A stretch of DNA of 64,000 bases from Silene latifolia (taxonomy: Eukaryota > Streptophyta > Magnoliopsida > Caryophyllales > Caryophyllaceae), in assembly GCF_048544455.1 (NCBI RefSeq), contig NC_133526.1:9254001-9318000 (forward strand), read 5' to 3'. The first letter of the stretch is position 1, and each line of letters begins with the position of its first letter. Below are positions 11,534 through 23,570 of the stretch, piece after piece. The notes beneath the pieces were generated by a model. That model made no database searches. It saw only the letters and a program-made list of their open reading frames with translations, and had not been told where the DNA came from. A program made the translations under genes and the position numbers.

Positions 11534-12163
11534 AGAAGAAGCCATTGCCTAACATGGTCAAATTGTGTAAAGCCGACATAGGAAAGCGTTGGCGCCTTTT
11601 TCACATCTTTTTTTTCCCAATTTATACATACACAACTACACAAGTATAGAAGTTAGTACAATCTTAAAGGGACATGCGACAGCACATTGCTACAAAGTAG
11701 AAACTGAAAAGCTCACTTTATTCAAAAAGCTCACCTTTTTACTTTCTCGGAGCTTTCAATTATAATGGCCCGACAAAGTCCACCTCTTTTGGGCCTTTTG
11801 GGCCTCTCTCTGCAAAGTGAACAAACTTACACACTAGAGGAGTAGAGGTGAATTATTTGTACCAAATTATTTGGGATGTTAGTCTTACTTAAAACGATAT
11901 TATTCGTATTAAATTTAAAACGGGTTAAATTATCCCATGTAAATATGGATGATAATTTTTTTTTATCTTTTTCAATGCATTTTACTTTTGTCATATTCAT
12001 TACATGGTAAATTTGTCGGTCTGTCTTAAGCTAAGACGAATAATACCCGTCTTAAACAAGAATTTGTGTTATTTTATAGAAGCGTCGTATGAATCGGACA
12101 AGCAATACTTCTATTAATAACAACAATAATTAAAATCTCATTCATTCATAATTATTTTATTTT
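11534..12163. other. Intergenic DNA up to the LTR element
   Basis: No gene is recognised. It ends in the 5-bp target copy ATTTT (12159-12163) of the LTR element. Confidence 0.5.
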
Positions 12164-12758
12164 TGATGGGGCATATTCTGCACCGCTGATCAAGTCAACA
12201 TATTGAGCAAGGTCAAAGATATCCACAGCAAGTCAACGACTTAGACAAATTTAGCCGTCCCATCGGCTCTGTCACTGGTCTCGGCATGGCAACTTGCCAC
12301 CGGGCACATACCCGCGTACTCATATCCAAGATCCCTCGGCGGTGAGTCAACAGGGCCCGCCGCCGCCACATAGTCCCCGCCGAGGGGTAGATCGCCTTTT
12401 CACCTGCTAGCCACTTGGCCACTTGGCCACTACGTGACAAAAGGTGAAAGTCTATAAATACTCCTCAACCTTCATTGAGGAAGGGATCCACAACTTAACC
12501 TAAATACACCATTCATCTGGTAATATCTTCCTTATCTCTCTACAATACATACTTAGCCAAGTAACACAACTTAATCCTTTAAGTTTACTGACTTGAGCGT
12601 CGGAGTGAGTACGCTTGGCACAAAGCCAAGCCCTCAGTTCGTTCATTGTTGCAGGAGAGGCCGAGAGGAACGATAGAGGCAAGAAGGATTCAACTCAAGA
12701 CATCATTCTACAAGCCACGGGTGGTAACAATACTTGCTCTGGAATTACACCCGGAACA
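12164..12758 (+). repeat. 5' LTR of the outer element
   Basis: 595 bp, starting TGATGGGG and ending CCCGGAACA. A TATAAATA box lies at 12453-12460, followed by the probable U3/R boundary. The pair partner is at 26,698-27,294. Confidence 0.92.
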
Positions 12759-12846
12759 ATTGGCGCCGTCTGTGGGAAACGCATACTAAAAGCTAATCAA
12801 ATCCCCTAAAAACACAAAAACAAAACCCACCCAAAAAGCTAAGAAG

Positions 12847-14336
12847 ATGTCAAAACAACAAGAGGTTTTCGTGACTGACGAAACCGAATTCTACCATGAG
12901 GATACCGTCCACGATTCTGGAGTTGCGCAGCCCTCCACTGGCCGGGTAGTTCAACCGGAGTATGGGATGCCCATAATGCAGGATACGCCGCTGCCCGTCG
13001 ACCAGGTCACCATTATGGGACAGGTGTTTGACGCAGCCAAGCTAAAACTGCTCCTGGAGCTAATTGGCAGTACGTCGGCTCACACTGTCACACCGACAAG
13101 AGCGGCGGAAACCGTCCAGGAGACCAGGGCCCAAAATGTGACTCCGAGAAACTTAAACGGAGCGCTGGGAGAAGCTGACCCTGTCAAGACACCGGAGGAG
13201 CCCAGAATGCTAGTGGTAGACCTAAGTCCTGACCGCACTCGCGGGAGGACAGCGTCGCCGCAGCACCCACGAGGCCCGCCCCGGAGGAATGAAAGAAGTC
13301 CGACTCATCAGAGTCGGAGAAGAAGAAGCCCGACTCGCCAGAGCCAGGGAAGAAGCCCTTCCCGCCACGGGGAGAGGAGCCGGACTAGGGATGTGAGGAG
13401 CCGATCGCCGCGTGCCGTTCGACACGTGGTCAGACAGCCCCTCAGCGACTACGTCCTAGAAATCCCGGTGCCAACTAAGCTAAAGTTGCCACCCATATCG
13501 TACTCAGGAGAAGGCGACCCAACCGACCACGCTGAGGCTTTCGAGTCTCACATGTCGGTATGGGAACAAACGATGAGGTCCGGTGCCGTGTCTTCCCAAC
13601 GACCTTGCATGGGATGGCACAAAGCCGGTACAAAGGATCGCCCGACGGGTCGATATACGGGTATGGCGACCGAGAGAAAGATTTTTGCCCAATATTCCCG
13701 CAATAAGAGGAGGGCCGTCGAGACATCGGACCTCCCGACTATCAAGCAGAGGGAGGCGAGACTCTCCGAAGCTACGTGAAGAGGTTCGACGCCAAGGTGC
13801 AAAGAGTTCGGGATCGAACAATGAACCGCGCCTTTCACGCGATGAAAGGACTCCCAAGAGGGGACCTAAAAATGAGCTTATCAAGTGCGGCGGCCAAAGA
13901 CTAGACTCCGCCAGGAAAATGGCCGATCAAGCCATTAAGGTGGAGGACTACCATAAGACCTGGGTAGGCCCCAGCGAGGCCGGGCACTCAGAAAAGAAGA
14001 GCCGCCGGGAGGACGACCCGGATGAAAGACGCCGTGACAACAACGGGTCACGGTCCGATGAACGACGCCGTGACAATAATAGGTCACGGTCTGATAAATC
14101 GCCAGAAACAGACTCGACGGGCGCCGGGTGGAGTTCGGGGACGTACCACCGTGAGGCGGTATAATGATAAACCCCTCTCGTCGTATCGCCCGCCGAGGTC
14201 TTCGCCCGAGCAAAAACGAGGGCCGGCGTGGGAAAGGCCCCCAAGCCGAAGGGAGACGGTGACACGAGCGATCGTGAGTACCACGGCCACACCTGGTCAC
14301 CTTATCGACAACCGCCGCATCCAAGAATGCCATTGA
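12847..14336 (+). pseudogene. gag region of the outer element (fossil)
   Basis: The first open frame starts at ATG 12847. Its N-terminal part is acidic, followed by an Arg/Ser/Pro-rich stretch and then the capsid-type start (about 13455-13550: LEIPVPTKLKLPPISYSG, then GDPTDHAEAFESHM). This matches the 'fDGttDPedHl' signature of Tat gag proteins. The remainder is spread over several frames, so gag is broken in several places. Confidence 0.75.
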
Positions 14337-14436
14337 AGAGCTGATTCGGAAGGGGAGCCTCGGCAAGTACGTTGCCAAAGGCCAAAAGACCGATGCCAGC
14401 AGTTCAGATAGGAAATCCGTCTTCGAACGGATAGGA

Positions 14437-15150
14437 GTGATCCATGTTGTCATCGGGGGTAACGAGAACGGAGGGTCCGCTCATGGGTACAAACGGCACC
14501 TGAACGAGCTATATCAGGCCATCAACTTTGTGCCCAACACAGCGATCCCCGCTTCCAACATCCCCGATATGACTATTGGAACGAAGGACTACGAGGGGGT
14601 CATCTCTCCTCACAGCGACCCACTTGTAGTCAATTTGGACATATCCAACCACCTGGTCAAGAGGTGCCTGATTGACACGGGTGCCTACACGAACATCATG
14701 TTCAGGGAGTGCTTCCTCAGCCTCGGTCTGAAAGTCAAGGACTTAAGCCCCTGCACCAGTCCACTGTACAACTTCTCTGGGGCCGGCCTAGTACCACTCG
14801 GGTCAATCAGGCTGCCGATGATGTTCGGCCGAGGGAATGCGGCCAAGAATGTCCTAGCTGAGTTCGTGGTCATTGACGGCTCGTCCGCCTACAACGTCCT
14901 CATAGGCCGAGTTACTCTAAGCGAGGCCGACGCAATAATGTCCATCCGGGCCTTAACACTGATGTATGTCTCGGACCGGGGGGAAGCGCATAAGCTCGTC
15001 TCCAAGGACGAAAATGACGAAGTGGTCAACGTCCAGATAGCTGCCAGAGGATGCAACATGCAATCCCTCAAAGTAGCAAAGAAGTCGGAGAAAGGAAAAA
15101 GTCCATCCTTACAACAGGAGGGCGACCTCATGGATGCAACTAACGGCTGA
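14437..15150 (+). pseudogene. Retropepsin-like aspartic protease region of the outer element (fossil)
   Basis: A 237-residue open frame carries the aspartic protease signature CLIDTGAYTNIMF (catalytic Asp-Thr-Gly), the flap-region pattern PLYNFSGAGLVPLGSIRLP and the second-half motif NVLIGRVTL. This is the usual protease of Tat/Athila-type gypsy polyproteins. It is followed directly by the minisatellite instead of reverse transcriptase, so the rest of pol appears to be missing. Confidence 0.85.
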
Positions 15151-15321
15151 CTGGGAAGGTGTGCCTTTGATGAGCCATTAGGACGCTGGTAATCTCGGGA
15201 AAACTCTGTGTAGCGGCGGAGGTGTCCAAAACAGCTGTGGGCACCCCGACGCATGTTTTTATCTAATGAAGAATCGTCCAATTCTTCCATCAAAATGTTC
15301 ATTTTCCCCATAGTCGCTAGG

Positions 15322-15945
15322 AAGCAGCAGACGCCGGCTCACACTGTCATACCGACAAGAGCGGCAATCTTTATCGATAGCGTACGTCGGCTCACACCGT
15401 CATACCGACAAGGGCGGCAGATCTTTATCGATAAGCGTACGCCGGCTCACACTGCCATACCGACAAGAGCGGCGCTCCATCAAGAAGCGGCGCCGTCGCA
15501 GCTCACCCCAGTAGTAGACGCCACGGCAGCCACCCAAAGAGGTTTGACGCCGTCGCAGTCACTCCAAGTGGTAGACGCCACGGCAGTCTCCATCAAGAAG
15601 CAGGCGCCGTCGCAGTCACCCCAAGTAGTAGACGCCACGACAGTCACCCAAAGAGGTTTGACGTCGTCGCAGTCACTCCAAGTGGTAGACGCCACGGCAG
15701 TCTCCATCAAGAAGCAGGCGCCGTCGCAGTCACCCCAAGTAGTAGACGCCACGGCAGTCACCCAAAGAGGTTTGACGCCGTCGCAGTCACTCCAAGTGGT
15801 AGACGCCACGGCAGTCACCCAAAGAGGTTTGACGCCGTCGCAGTCACTTCAAGTAGTAGACGCCACGGCAGCCGCTAACAGGAAGCAACCGCCGGCTCAC
15901 ACTGTCGCACCGACACGAGCACCGGTCACCATCGGGAGATAGACG
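15322..15945 (+). repeat. Minisatellite in the outer element, two unit types
   Basis: The first part repeats 'CGGCTCACACTGTCATACC' plus 'GACAAGAGCGGC' about every 70 bp (three copies, a fourth at about 15,890). The second part is seven units of 57 bp, anchored by 'tagacgccacggcag' at about 15516, 15573, 15630, 15687, 15744, 15801 and 15858. Units alternate between two versions (…TQRGLT… and …SIKKQA… in translation). Because 57 is a multiple of three, the plus frame 15253-15942 stays open. Tandem repeats in this position are known from Retand elements. Confidence 0.9.
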
Positions 15946-15949
15946 CCAC

Positions 15950-16330
15950 AACGATCAAAATGCCTTAGAAACGTTAAACACAGTTGAGACACGCGCTCTA
16001 GAATGCCTCGGCCAAGCCGAGGCGGAAACAAAGGAGACACTCAATTAATAACGTGACAACTAAGACGAAGACAAGAAAAGACCTCGGCCAAGCCAGAGGC
16101 AAAGTGAAAACGTTAAATACAGTTGAGATGCTCAACTAATAGCACGAAAAGACAACTCAGAAAAAGGAATGAGGTAAAGACCTCGGCCAAGCCGGAGGCA
16201 GAAGAAACGAGCTCTTATTAAGTATGTTCAAACAATTACAAGAAGTGCAAACGACGGCCGTCCCCATAAGGATCGAGCCAAAGGACCACCTACCAAAGTT
16301 GTACAAAATACAAAGAAAGGAAAGGCAAAA
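15950..16330 (+). repeat. Degenerate ~100-bp direct repeats with CCTCGGCCAAGCC motif
   Basis: Three copies of CCTCGGCCAAGCC (about 16007, 16081, 16182) alternate with 'acgttaaa(c/t)acagttgaga' (about 15971, 16110). This is part of the outer element just before the nested insertion. It is non-coding. Confidence 0.6.
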
Positions 16331-17657
16331 TGTAACACCCCCATACTCCAAGTGCCTTACCAGGACCACTCAGGTATGAGGATGTCACCATCTCGGTTAC
16401 CCGAGGCATGATAATCATAAGACAATGAAGAAACATACTTTATTAAATAAGTTTAAGTGATTACATTACAAAACCAACTGTAAGCAAAATACAACTGTCC
16501 TCAAACTATAAACCAACTGTAAGGAACCGTTCTAATAAACACAAATGAAGACTAAAGACTCGATATGTGATGACTCCATCCCCTACTAGATCCCACGCGT
16601 ATCCAAGATATACCTGTCAAGCAAATCGCCACCACCCCGAATGGATCACCACGATTTTTAAAACATTTAAACGGGTCAAGATTAATCACACAACTCAATA
16701 TACATCAACAATAAGATAAACAGACAAATTGAATCATCACACACACACACACACCACCAACCAATTCCCATCATCTCAATATCGATCTGGACCACGGACC
16801 ACCACAAAGCTGGGGGACCGCAGCCGTTCCCACCTAAGCCCCGCTCATCATACCGAGCGATAACCCTGTCCATTAATGTGCACATCCCCTTCCGTGGCGG
16901 GTTCCACGAAGGGCGAAACTAGGGCGTGAAGTCACTCCCGCAAGTGACCCCACTCAGCCGAGAACGCATCTCGAGAGCCATAGACAACCAATCACAATCA
17001 CAATCATCATATCAAACAGCTCACTACAGCACATCACCAATATCCCATTATGGGACTAATACTGAGTAGGAAATCCTACCGAAAGCACAACACGCAGACG
17101 GTATCTACAAAATGTATCAAAACGGCTCCTCTACGAATTCTCCTCCTATCATACAGCACATGAAGACTACACATCACAAACAACACACCAAAACCCCCAA
17201 TTCCTAAATTAGGGTTTCACCAATCTTAACAAAACATTATATAAATTATATTAAAAGCTTACCCTCGATGCAAGGAATCCTACGACACGAACTACGATAC
17301 GAACTGCCCGTCTGAACTCCGGGAATTGTCAAGAACGCGATTAGGAAGAAGAACTAGTTCCTTTCTCTCTTAAACAGGTTTTAGGTTTTGTAAAAAGTGA
17401 TTTAAAACAATGACGAATATGTTTAAATACCTTAATCGCGTAATTAACAAAACCCGAGAAAACTCCCCCGTAAAACCGGACACTCGATCGAGTACCCAAG
17501 GTACTCGATCGAGTACCCCCCCTACTCGATCGAGTGCCCCACCACTCGATCGAGTACCCAACAGTCGAAACTATTTTATTTCGCAACATACCCTTACTCG
17601 ACAGAGTAAGGCCTACTCGATAGAGTACCCCAAGACTTATAAATACGGAGTATTACA
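16331..17657 (-). repeat. Left LTR (3' LTR in element sense) of the nested element
   Basis: 1,327 bp, plus-strand ends TGTAACACCC and GGAGTATTACA. Contains a CA microsatellite near 16738-16755 and, at 17480-17625, an array of four ACTCGATCGAGT palindromes plus two degenerate ones. Confidence 0.9.
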
Positions 17658-20600
17658 GTCTTCCCTCCTTAAAAAGAACTTCGTCCCCGAAGTTCAACCC
17701 ATACATAGAAACAACCATACTAACTCGACCAAGACACACAACAACTTAGCTAAGAACTCAAGGACTCGGCCAAACATAAAACATGAACTCTTAACACCCG
17801 CTCCACCAAATATGTTTACTTCCTTAACATGACTCACGATATCGTATCTACCACATATATATCTCTCATGACACCAACTCCATACATAACCAACTACCAT
17901 CCTCTAACGCTGCTAGCTCCACAATATCATCCACTATCAAATCCAAAATCGAGACACTCATAGACATCAAATTCCATTACATTCTACCTCCCTTAAAAGG
18001 AACTTCGTCCTCGAAGTTTACTCAGACTCCTAACATCATCCTTCAACTGTCAACACTATATAAAATATTCCCACACTCTGAAGCATCACACTACTACAAG
18101 CACGGCCATGGCCTTTTATAAGTATTATCCACAAAACAAATCCCTCCTTTACGCTACGCTAACACTCTACTTCCAATTATATTACCGCATGCACCACCAT
18201 GAAAAATGTTACGTCCTCGTAACTCACTAATACTAAATCCTTAGCTATATTTCATTACCCTCTTTACCACTATATGTCAAAGATAACCGTTTATAAACCA
18301 AACACTCACTATTCTTATATCCAAGGCTCCCGTACATAAACATTTCTCATTCCTCAACTCATTCGGCATAGCACCTAACCTATACCATAAACTCGTAGCA
18401 AGTCGCCATACCCACTCTTCATTATTACTGCCAAACCAACATACCTCGCTATGTAAAGCACTTATCTTCCAGAAGCATAACTCCCGATCCACACTCGTTA
18501 CGTATACTCACACTAGATCCTCAAGTTCTTTCCTTCATTACCGCAAAACTCATACACAACTTAACATGACACTAATTCCCAATACCCTACACTCACTGTC
18601 TCAACAAAAGATTATGAACCACCTGCATCTTTCGGGTCATTACCACACATGTCCTACGACTCACTTGCCATTACCATGTCTACTGAAACCTTAACTAGAA
18701 CAAGATCATAATTATTGTAACAACCTCTCACAACCGTGTCCCATCAACAGAATATCACTATAACATGACAACAACGAAAACATATATAACTCTATTTCAT
18801 ATCATACTCTACCCTCATACCAAAACTTAACTGCTAAGAACCATCAATAAAAAAGACAACTGTCTATCTGTACAAACTGAAACTCACAGGAAGCAACATC
18901 AAACAAAATAACAATCTATATATGGCTGGTATGTACTTTCGGAACTCGAATCATAATCATCTCGCCTACTCCACCACAACCGGTGACGGCGTCACAACAC
19001 CGCCACCAACAGCCACACCGTAGTGCGAAAATACCCGCATCACAACACTATGTACCGTGCCCGGATCACCACCCGAGGCACCACAACCACACCGATAGAC
19101 ATCAGAACTGCATACAAATTCCCATAAATACTGACTCAGCATAACTTCTCAAACAAGAAAAACTTACTCAAATCGACTTTATTAACTCACCACGCAACAT
19201 ATTATATGGATAAACAGATAAGCATCTCATGAACATCATCTCTACCATTTCACAGAATACACCTGTGTTATTAATACACATAAAATTATAACTAGCCATG
19301 TCAAATTAATCAAATTATTACCTTTTTGGATATCATTCAATTAAACTACCGTGTCCAACATATATATTACAGAACATTCATAAAACAGCTTTATAATTAT
19401 CACACCATACCACTTCTTGTGAGGTCAGAACCTCACACAAACATTTACACATATCATAGACCCGTAATCACAACCAACTAGTCAATCCTGACCACGTAAG
19501 TTACCACTCAACAAAGGTTACCTGTTGTCCGAGCTTAACTCGCATGCCCCTCATCACATTCTTCCATTCGCATCACCAAAGACCTTCGCCATACATAACC
19601 ATACAACTAACACTCATTATGAGAAACCACCTCCTAAGACTATGTCTTATACTTCCCGACAACCATACTTTTATCAATTCAGGTCTTTACAAAATCACCT
19701 CTTTAGAATTGCCACTTTTCTAATATACCCTTAACCTTAACCACTAGTCAAAGACCATAACACTACCACTGTCCGGACATCAAACCTCTTCACTCATCTC
19801 TAAACATCATGATTTCTTTTCTATCTTTGGTTAACATCCCAAACAACGAACATCGAATCCATGAACAAAATTACCTCAACATTCTTCCCAATATTTTCCT
19901 TAATTGAATCATCATACATTTTTCCACCAAAATCTCATATCATGCAGATATTCTACTAACTTCTTACTTTCCTTAATTTCTCGAAACTCATTATTAAACA
20001 TGTTGTCCTGAAGCTCCCATATAACCATTAACTAACATCCTCATGATAATATCACACATTTCGATGATTCCTTACCTTTATATCACATAACTCCGGTGAA
20101 TATTTTCCTCAGCTTACTTTTATCCTTCTTTTCTCTTTACACTCAATAATACCAATTAATAGTTCAACTCCTTATTCCTTCTAGCTAACTCTTTAGAAAT
20201 CCAGCTACCCCTTCGTTGCTCCAAAACTCAAATTCCATTACTTTCTACCGACATCATCCCACTCTTTCTTACCATGGATCTTCTCTTATTATGCTATCAC
20301 TCACACTTGCCACTAATCTATCCATAGAATCAACGTTTAACGTTCAAACAATTGCATCTCCCTTTTTACATCTCTAGAAATCATAATTCATTTAATACCG
20401 CTAATTGCCCAAGGAAAACCCACCATAGTTTCATCTCTTAAAAAGCCAAATCTCCACCCCGCGACATGTCTCCACAAGGTTCACTATATACCACTCTTCT
20501 CAACCCCTTTAAAACGAACTTTCATTATGTATATTCTTAACCCACACGACTCTTAACTACCTCCCTCCATAATTCTTTACACATCTCAAGTTGTCACTAT

Positions 20601-20957
20601 CCATATCCTTTCTTTCAATCTTTTCATTCTCACGTTCCTTAAACTTACATCATGCCTTGCCCACATTCACTTACATTTTCATTACTCAACATACAATCAT
20701 GTCACTCATCTCGTCTCACACAACATGCTCTATGTCTCAATTAAGTCTTACTAATCCCAACACATATAAATCATGTCCTCCCCACCGAACTCATACTCAT
20801 CATAGGTGCCACTCTTTACACCACAAAATTTGGGTAACTTACGCGTCAAGACCAACATACATGTAAAACAATGCATAAAGAAGCAAAATAACGCCTTTGA
20901 ATTAAACATAATATGCAACGAAGTCAAAAGATAAACATATGACCCAAAATAGGGGTC

Positions 20958-21125
20958 ACTAGATCGAGTACCGACCACTCGATCGAGTAAGGGACTTACT
21001 CGATCGAGTAGGTCAAGATCAGAAGCACGTAAAACAAATCACCAGGGCTACTCGATCGAGTAGCTAAGGTACTCGATCGAGTGCCCCTTACTCGATCGAG
21101 TACCAAGGATACTCGATCGAGTACC
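20958..21125. repeat. Array of ACTCGATCGAGT palindromes
   Basis: About seven copies of the 12-bp perfect palindrome, one slightly changed, spaced by 8-45 bp and usually extended to TACTCGATCGAGTA. The same palindrome is clustered in both LTRs of the nested element. Confidence 0.9.
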
Positions 21126-21752
21126 CCAATTCTCAGCACTGTCCAGTTTTCGTAAAACAGTCATAACTCACTCATTTCTTGGTCGCTTTGGGCGTGTGAC
21201 CTATCGTTAGAATCTTAAAAGAACAAGCTATCACCTCCAATTGGAATCACATTAAAATCATTTACGCATCTCAAGTTATAACAGTTTAAAGACAACTTTG
21301 TCAGAATCGACGACATAATTATTTGATTTTTACTTCCAAACAACTTAAACAACAACCAAGTTAAACGAAACAACCCAATACTCATGAAACCAAAGAGCCC
21401 CAATCACATATTATTATTTTCGAAAACAAAGCAACAACATTCATCATGCACTACCCACATGCTTTTATTCTATAGCCTTTCGTAAGACAAATCATACTCA
21501 TACATTACAAATCCTATTCCATGTTACTAACATAACAACACTATAAAATAACTTCCATTATATAACCTCGCTTAATCCGAACCATGTTATCATACCACGA
21601 TGATTCATCTTTTTCCACTAATTCATCCATCATACCACATATTTACCCACCATATACGTTCAACATATTCACCCAAAGACATGTTCAATTCATACTCCTA
21701 ACCTTCTCGTACTTTTACTCCACACGACAACAACATGTATACTTACACATCG

Positions 21753-21754
<2 letters not shown>

Positions 21755-21847
<93 letters not shown>
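21755..21847. repeat. (TA)n microsatellite
   Basis: An uninterrupted TA run of about 92 bp inside the nested element. Open frames crossing it (repeated Ile-Tyr) are meaningless. Confidence 0.97.
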
Positions 21848-21851
<4 letters not shown>

Positions 21852-22204
21852 AAACACTTTTCCTTACGTAATTATAACATGTCAAATTACATGTATCAAT
21901 AATTATACTTTCATGCTTTACAATCAACCAACATACAATTCACGTCATTATCATCTTTCATCCATCAATTCATACAACATACTACTACATAAATACACAC
22001 AAAGACACAATAAGCACATAACGATCCCGACACATATCCCATGGTGACCGGTTCAAAATTGTAGGGCGAGTTCGCGACTTTAGGACGTCTCCCAAGTCTT
22101 TGCATTAGCTCCTACAACCTTTACCCCAGGTTCATTTTAATTGACTCCCTAGATTCATTAGATTCATTGGTTACAGTTTTTCAGGATCGTCTCTCGATAC
22201 CATT

Positions 22205-23547
22205 TGTAACACCCCATACTCCAAGTGCCTTACCAGACCACTCGTGTATGAGGATGTCACCATCTCGGTTACCCGAGGCATGATAATCATAAGACAATGA
22301 AGAAACATACTTTATTAAATAAGTTTAAGTGATTACATTACAAAACCAATCGTAAGCAAAATACAACTGTCCTCAAACTATAAACCAACTCGTAAGGAAC
22401 TGTTCTAATAAACACAAATGAAGACTAAAGACTCGATATGTGATGACTCCATTCCCAGCTAGATCCCACGCGTATCCAAGATATACCGTCAAGCAATCGC
22501 TCACCACCCCGAATGGATCACCACAGCTTTTAAAACATTTAAACGGGGTCGACTAATCACACAACTCAATATACATCAACAATAAGATAAACAGACAAAT
22601 TAACCGTCACACACACACACACACACACACACACCACCAACCAATTCCCATCATCTCAATACGATCGTCCACTGGACCCGCCACGCGATGGGGGACCGCA
22701 GCCGTTCCCACCTAAGCCCCGCTCATCATACCGAGCGATAACCCTGTCCATTAATGTGCACATCCCCTTCCGTGGCGGGTTCCACGAAGGGCGAAACTAG
22801 GGCGTGAAGTCACTCCCGCAAGTGACCCCACTCACCGAGAACGCATCTCGAGAGCCATAGACAACCAATCACAATCACAAATACAAATCATCATATCAAA
22901 CAAATTTCACTACAAAGACATCACCAATATCCCATTATGGGACTAATACCGAGTAGAAATCCTACCGGAAAGCACAACACGCAGACGGTATCTACAAATT
23001 GTATCAAAACGGCTCCTCTACGAATTCTCCTCCTATCATACAAAGACATGAAGACTACACATCACAAACTACACACCAAAACCCCCAATTCCTAAATTAG
23101 GGTTTCACCAATCTTAACAAAACATTATATAAATTATATTAAAAGCTTACCCTCGACGCAAGGAATCCTACGACACGAACTACGATACGAACTGCCCGTC
23201 TGAACTCCGGGAATTGTCAAGAACGCGATTAGGAAGAAGAACTAGTTCCTTTCTCTCTTAAACAGGTTTTAGGTTTTGTAAAAAGTGATTTAAAACAATG
23301 ACGAATATGTTTAAATACCTTAATCGCGTAATTAACAAAACCCGAGAAAACTCCCCCGTAAAACCGGACACTCGATCGAGTACCCAAGGTACTCGATCGA
23401 GTACCCCCCTACTCGATCGAGTGCCCCAGCTACTCGATCGAGTACCCAACAGGTCAGAAACTATTTTATTTCGCAACATACCCTTACTCGACAGAGTAAG
23501 GCCTACTCGATAGAGTACCCCAAGACTTATAAATACGGAGTATTACA
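22205..23547 (-). repeat. Right LTR (5' LTR in element sense) of the nested element
   Basis: 1,343 bp, a close copy of the left LTR, with a longer CA microsatellite (about 22608-22633) and the same palindrome array at 23366-23520. The primer-binding site lies just inside it at about 22,190-22,203. Confidence 0.9.
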
Positions 23548-23570
23548 CAAAAGGTTACAGATATCATCTC

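Larger units (their letters stand above)
17658..22204 (-). other. Interior of the nested element
   Basis: 4.5 kb of C/A-rich, G-poor sequence (plus strand) with only short scattered open frames and no domain that I can recognise. It contains a second cluster of ACTCGATCGAGT palindromes (20958-21125) and a TA microsatellite. Confidence 0.6.
16331..23547 (-). mobile_element. Nested LTR element, minus orientation, apparently non-coding (LARD-like)
   Basis: Two ~1.33-kb direct LTRs (16331-17657, 22205-23547) enclose 4.5 kb and are flanked by TSD CAAAA (16326-16330, 23548-23552). Orientation is minus. Just inside the right LTR the sequence reverse-complements to TGGTATCGAGAG, close to the initiator tRNA-Met primer-binding site TGGTATCAGAG. 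Just inside the left LTR it reverse-complements to a polypurine tract AAGGAGGGAAGAC. No gag or pol domain is recognised in the C/A-rich interior, so the element probably depends on a relative, plausibly a Tekay-type chromovirus. It is younger than the outer element it interrupts. Confidence 0.88.

Noticed and set aside
12500-12682. A 60-residue minus-strand frame, identical to one at 27,036-27,218
   Set aside because: The identity simply reflects the two LTRs of the outer element; it is not a duplicated gene.
15322-15945. CRISPR-like regular repeats
   Set aside because: Units are contiguous and similar throughout, with no unique spacers, in a plant retrotransposon. It is a minisatellite, not a CRISPR array.
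17410-17832. Open frame rich in 'TRSST' repeats, also at 23,298-23,513
   Set aside because: It is an artefact of the ACTCGATCGAGT palindrome array in the nested element's LTRs.
21584-21927. Open frames with long Ile-Tyr repeats
   Set aside because: They are translation of the TA microsatellite.
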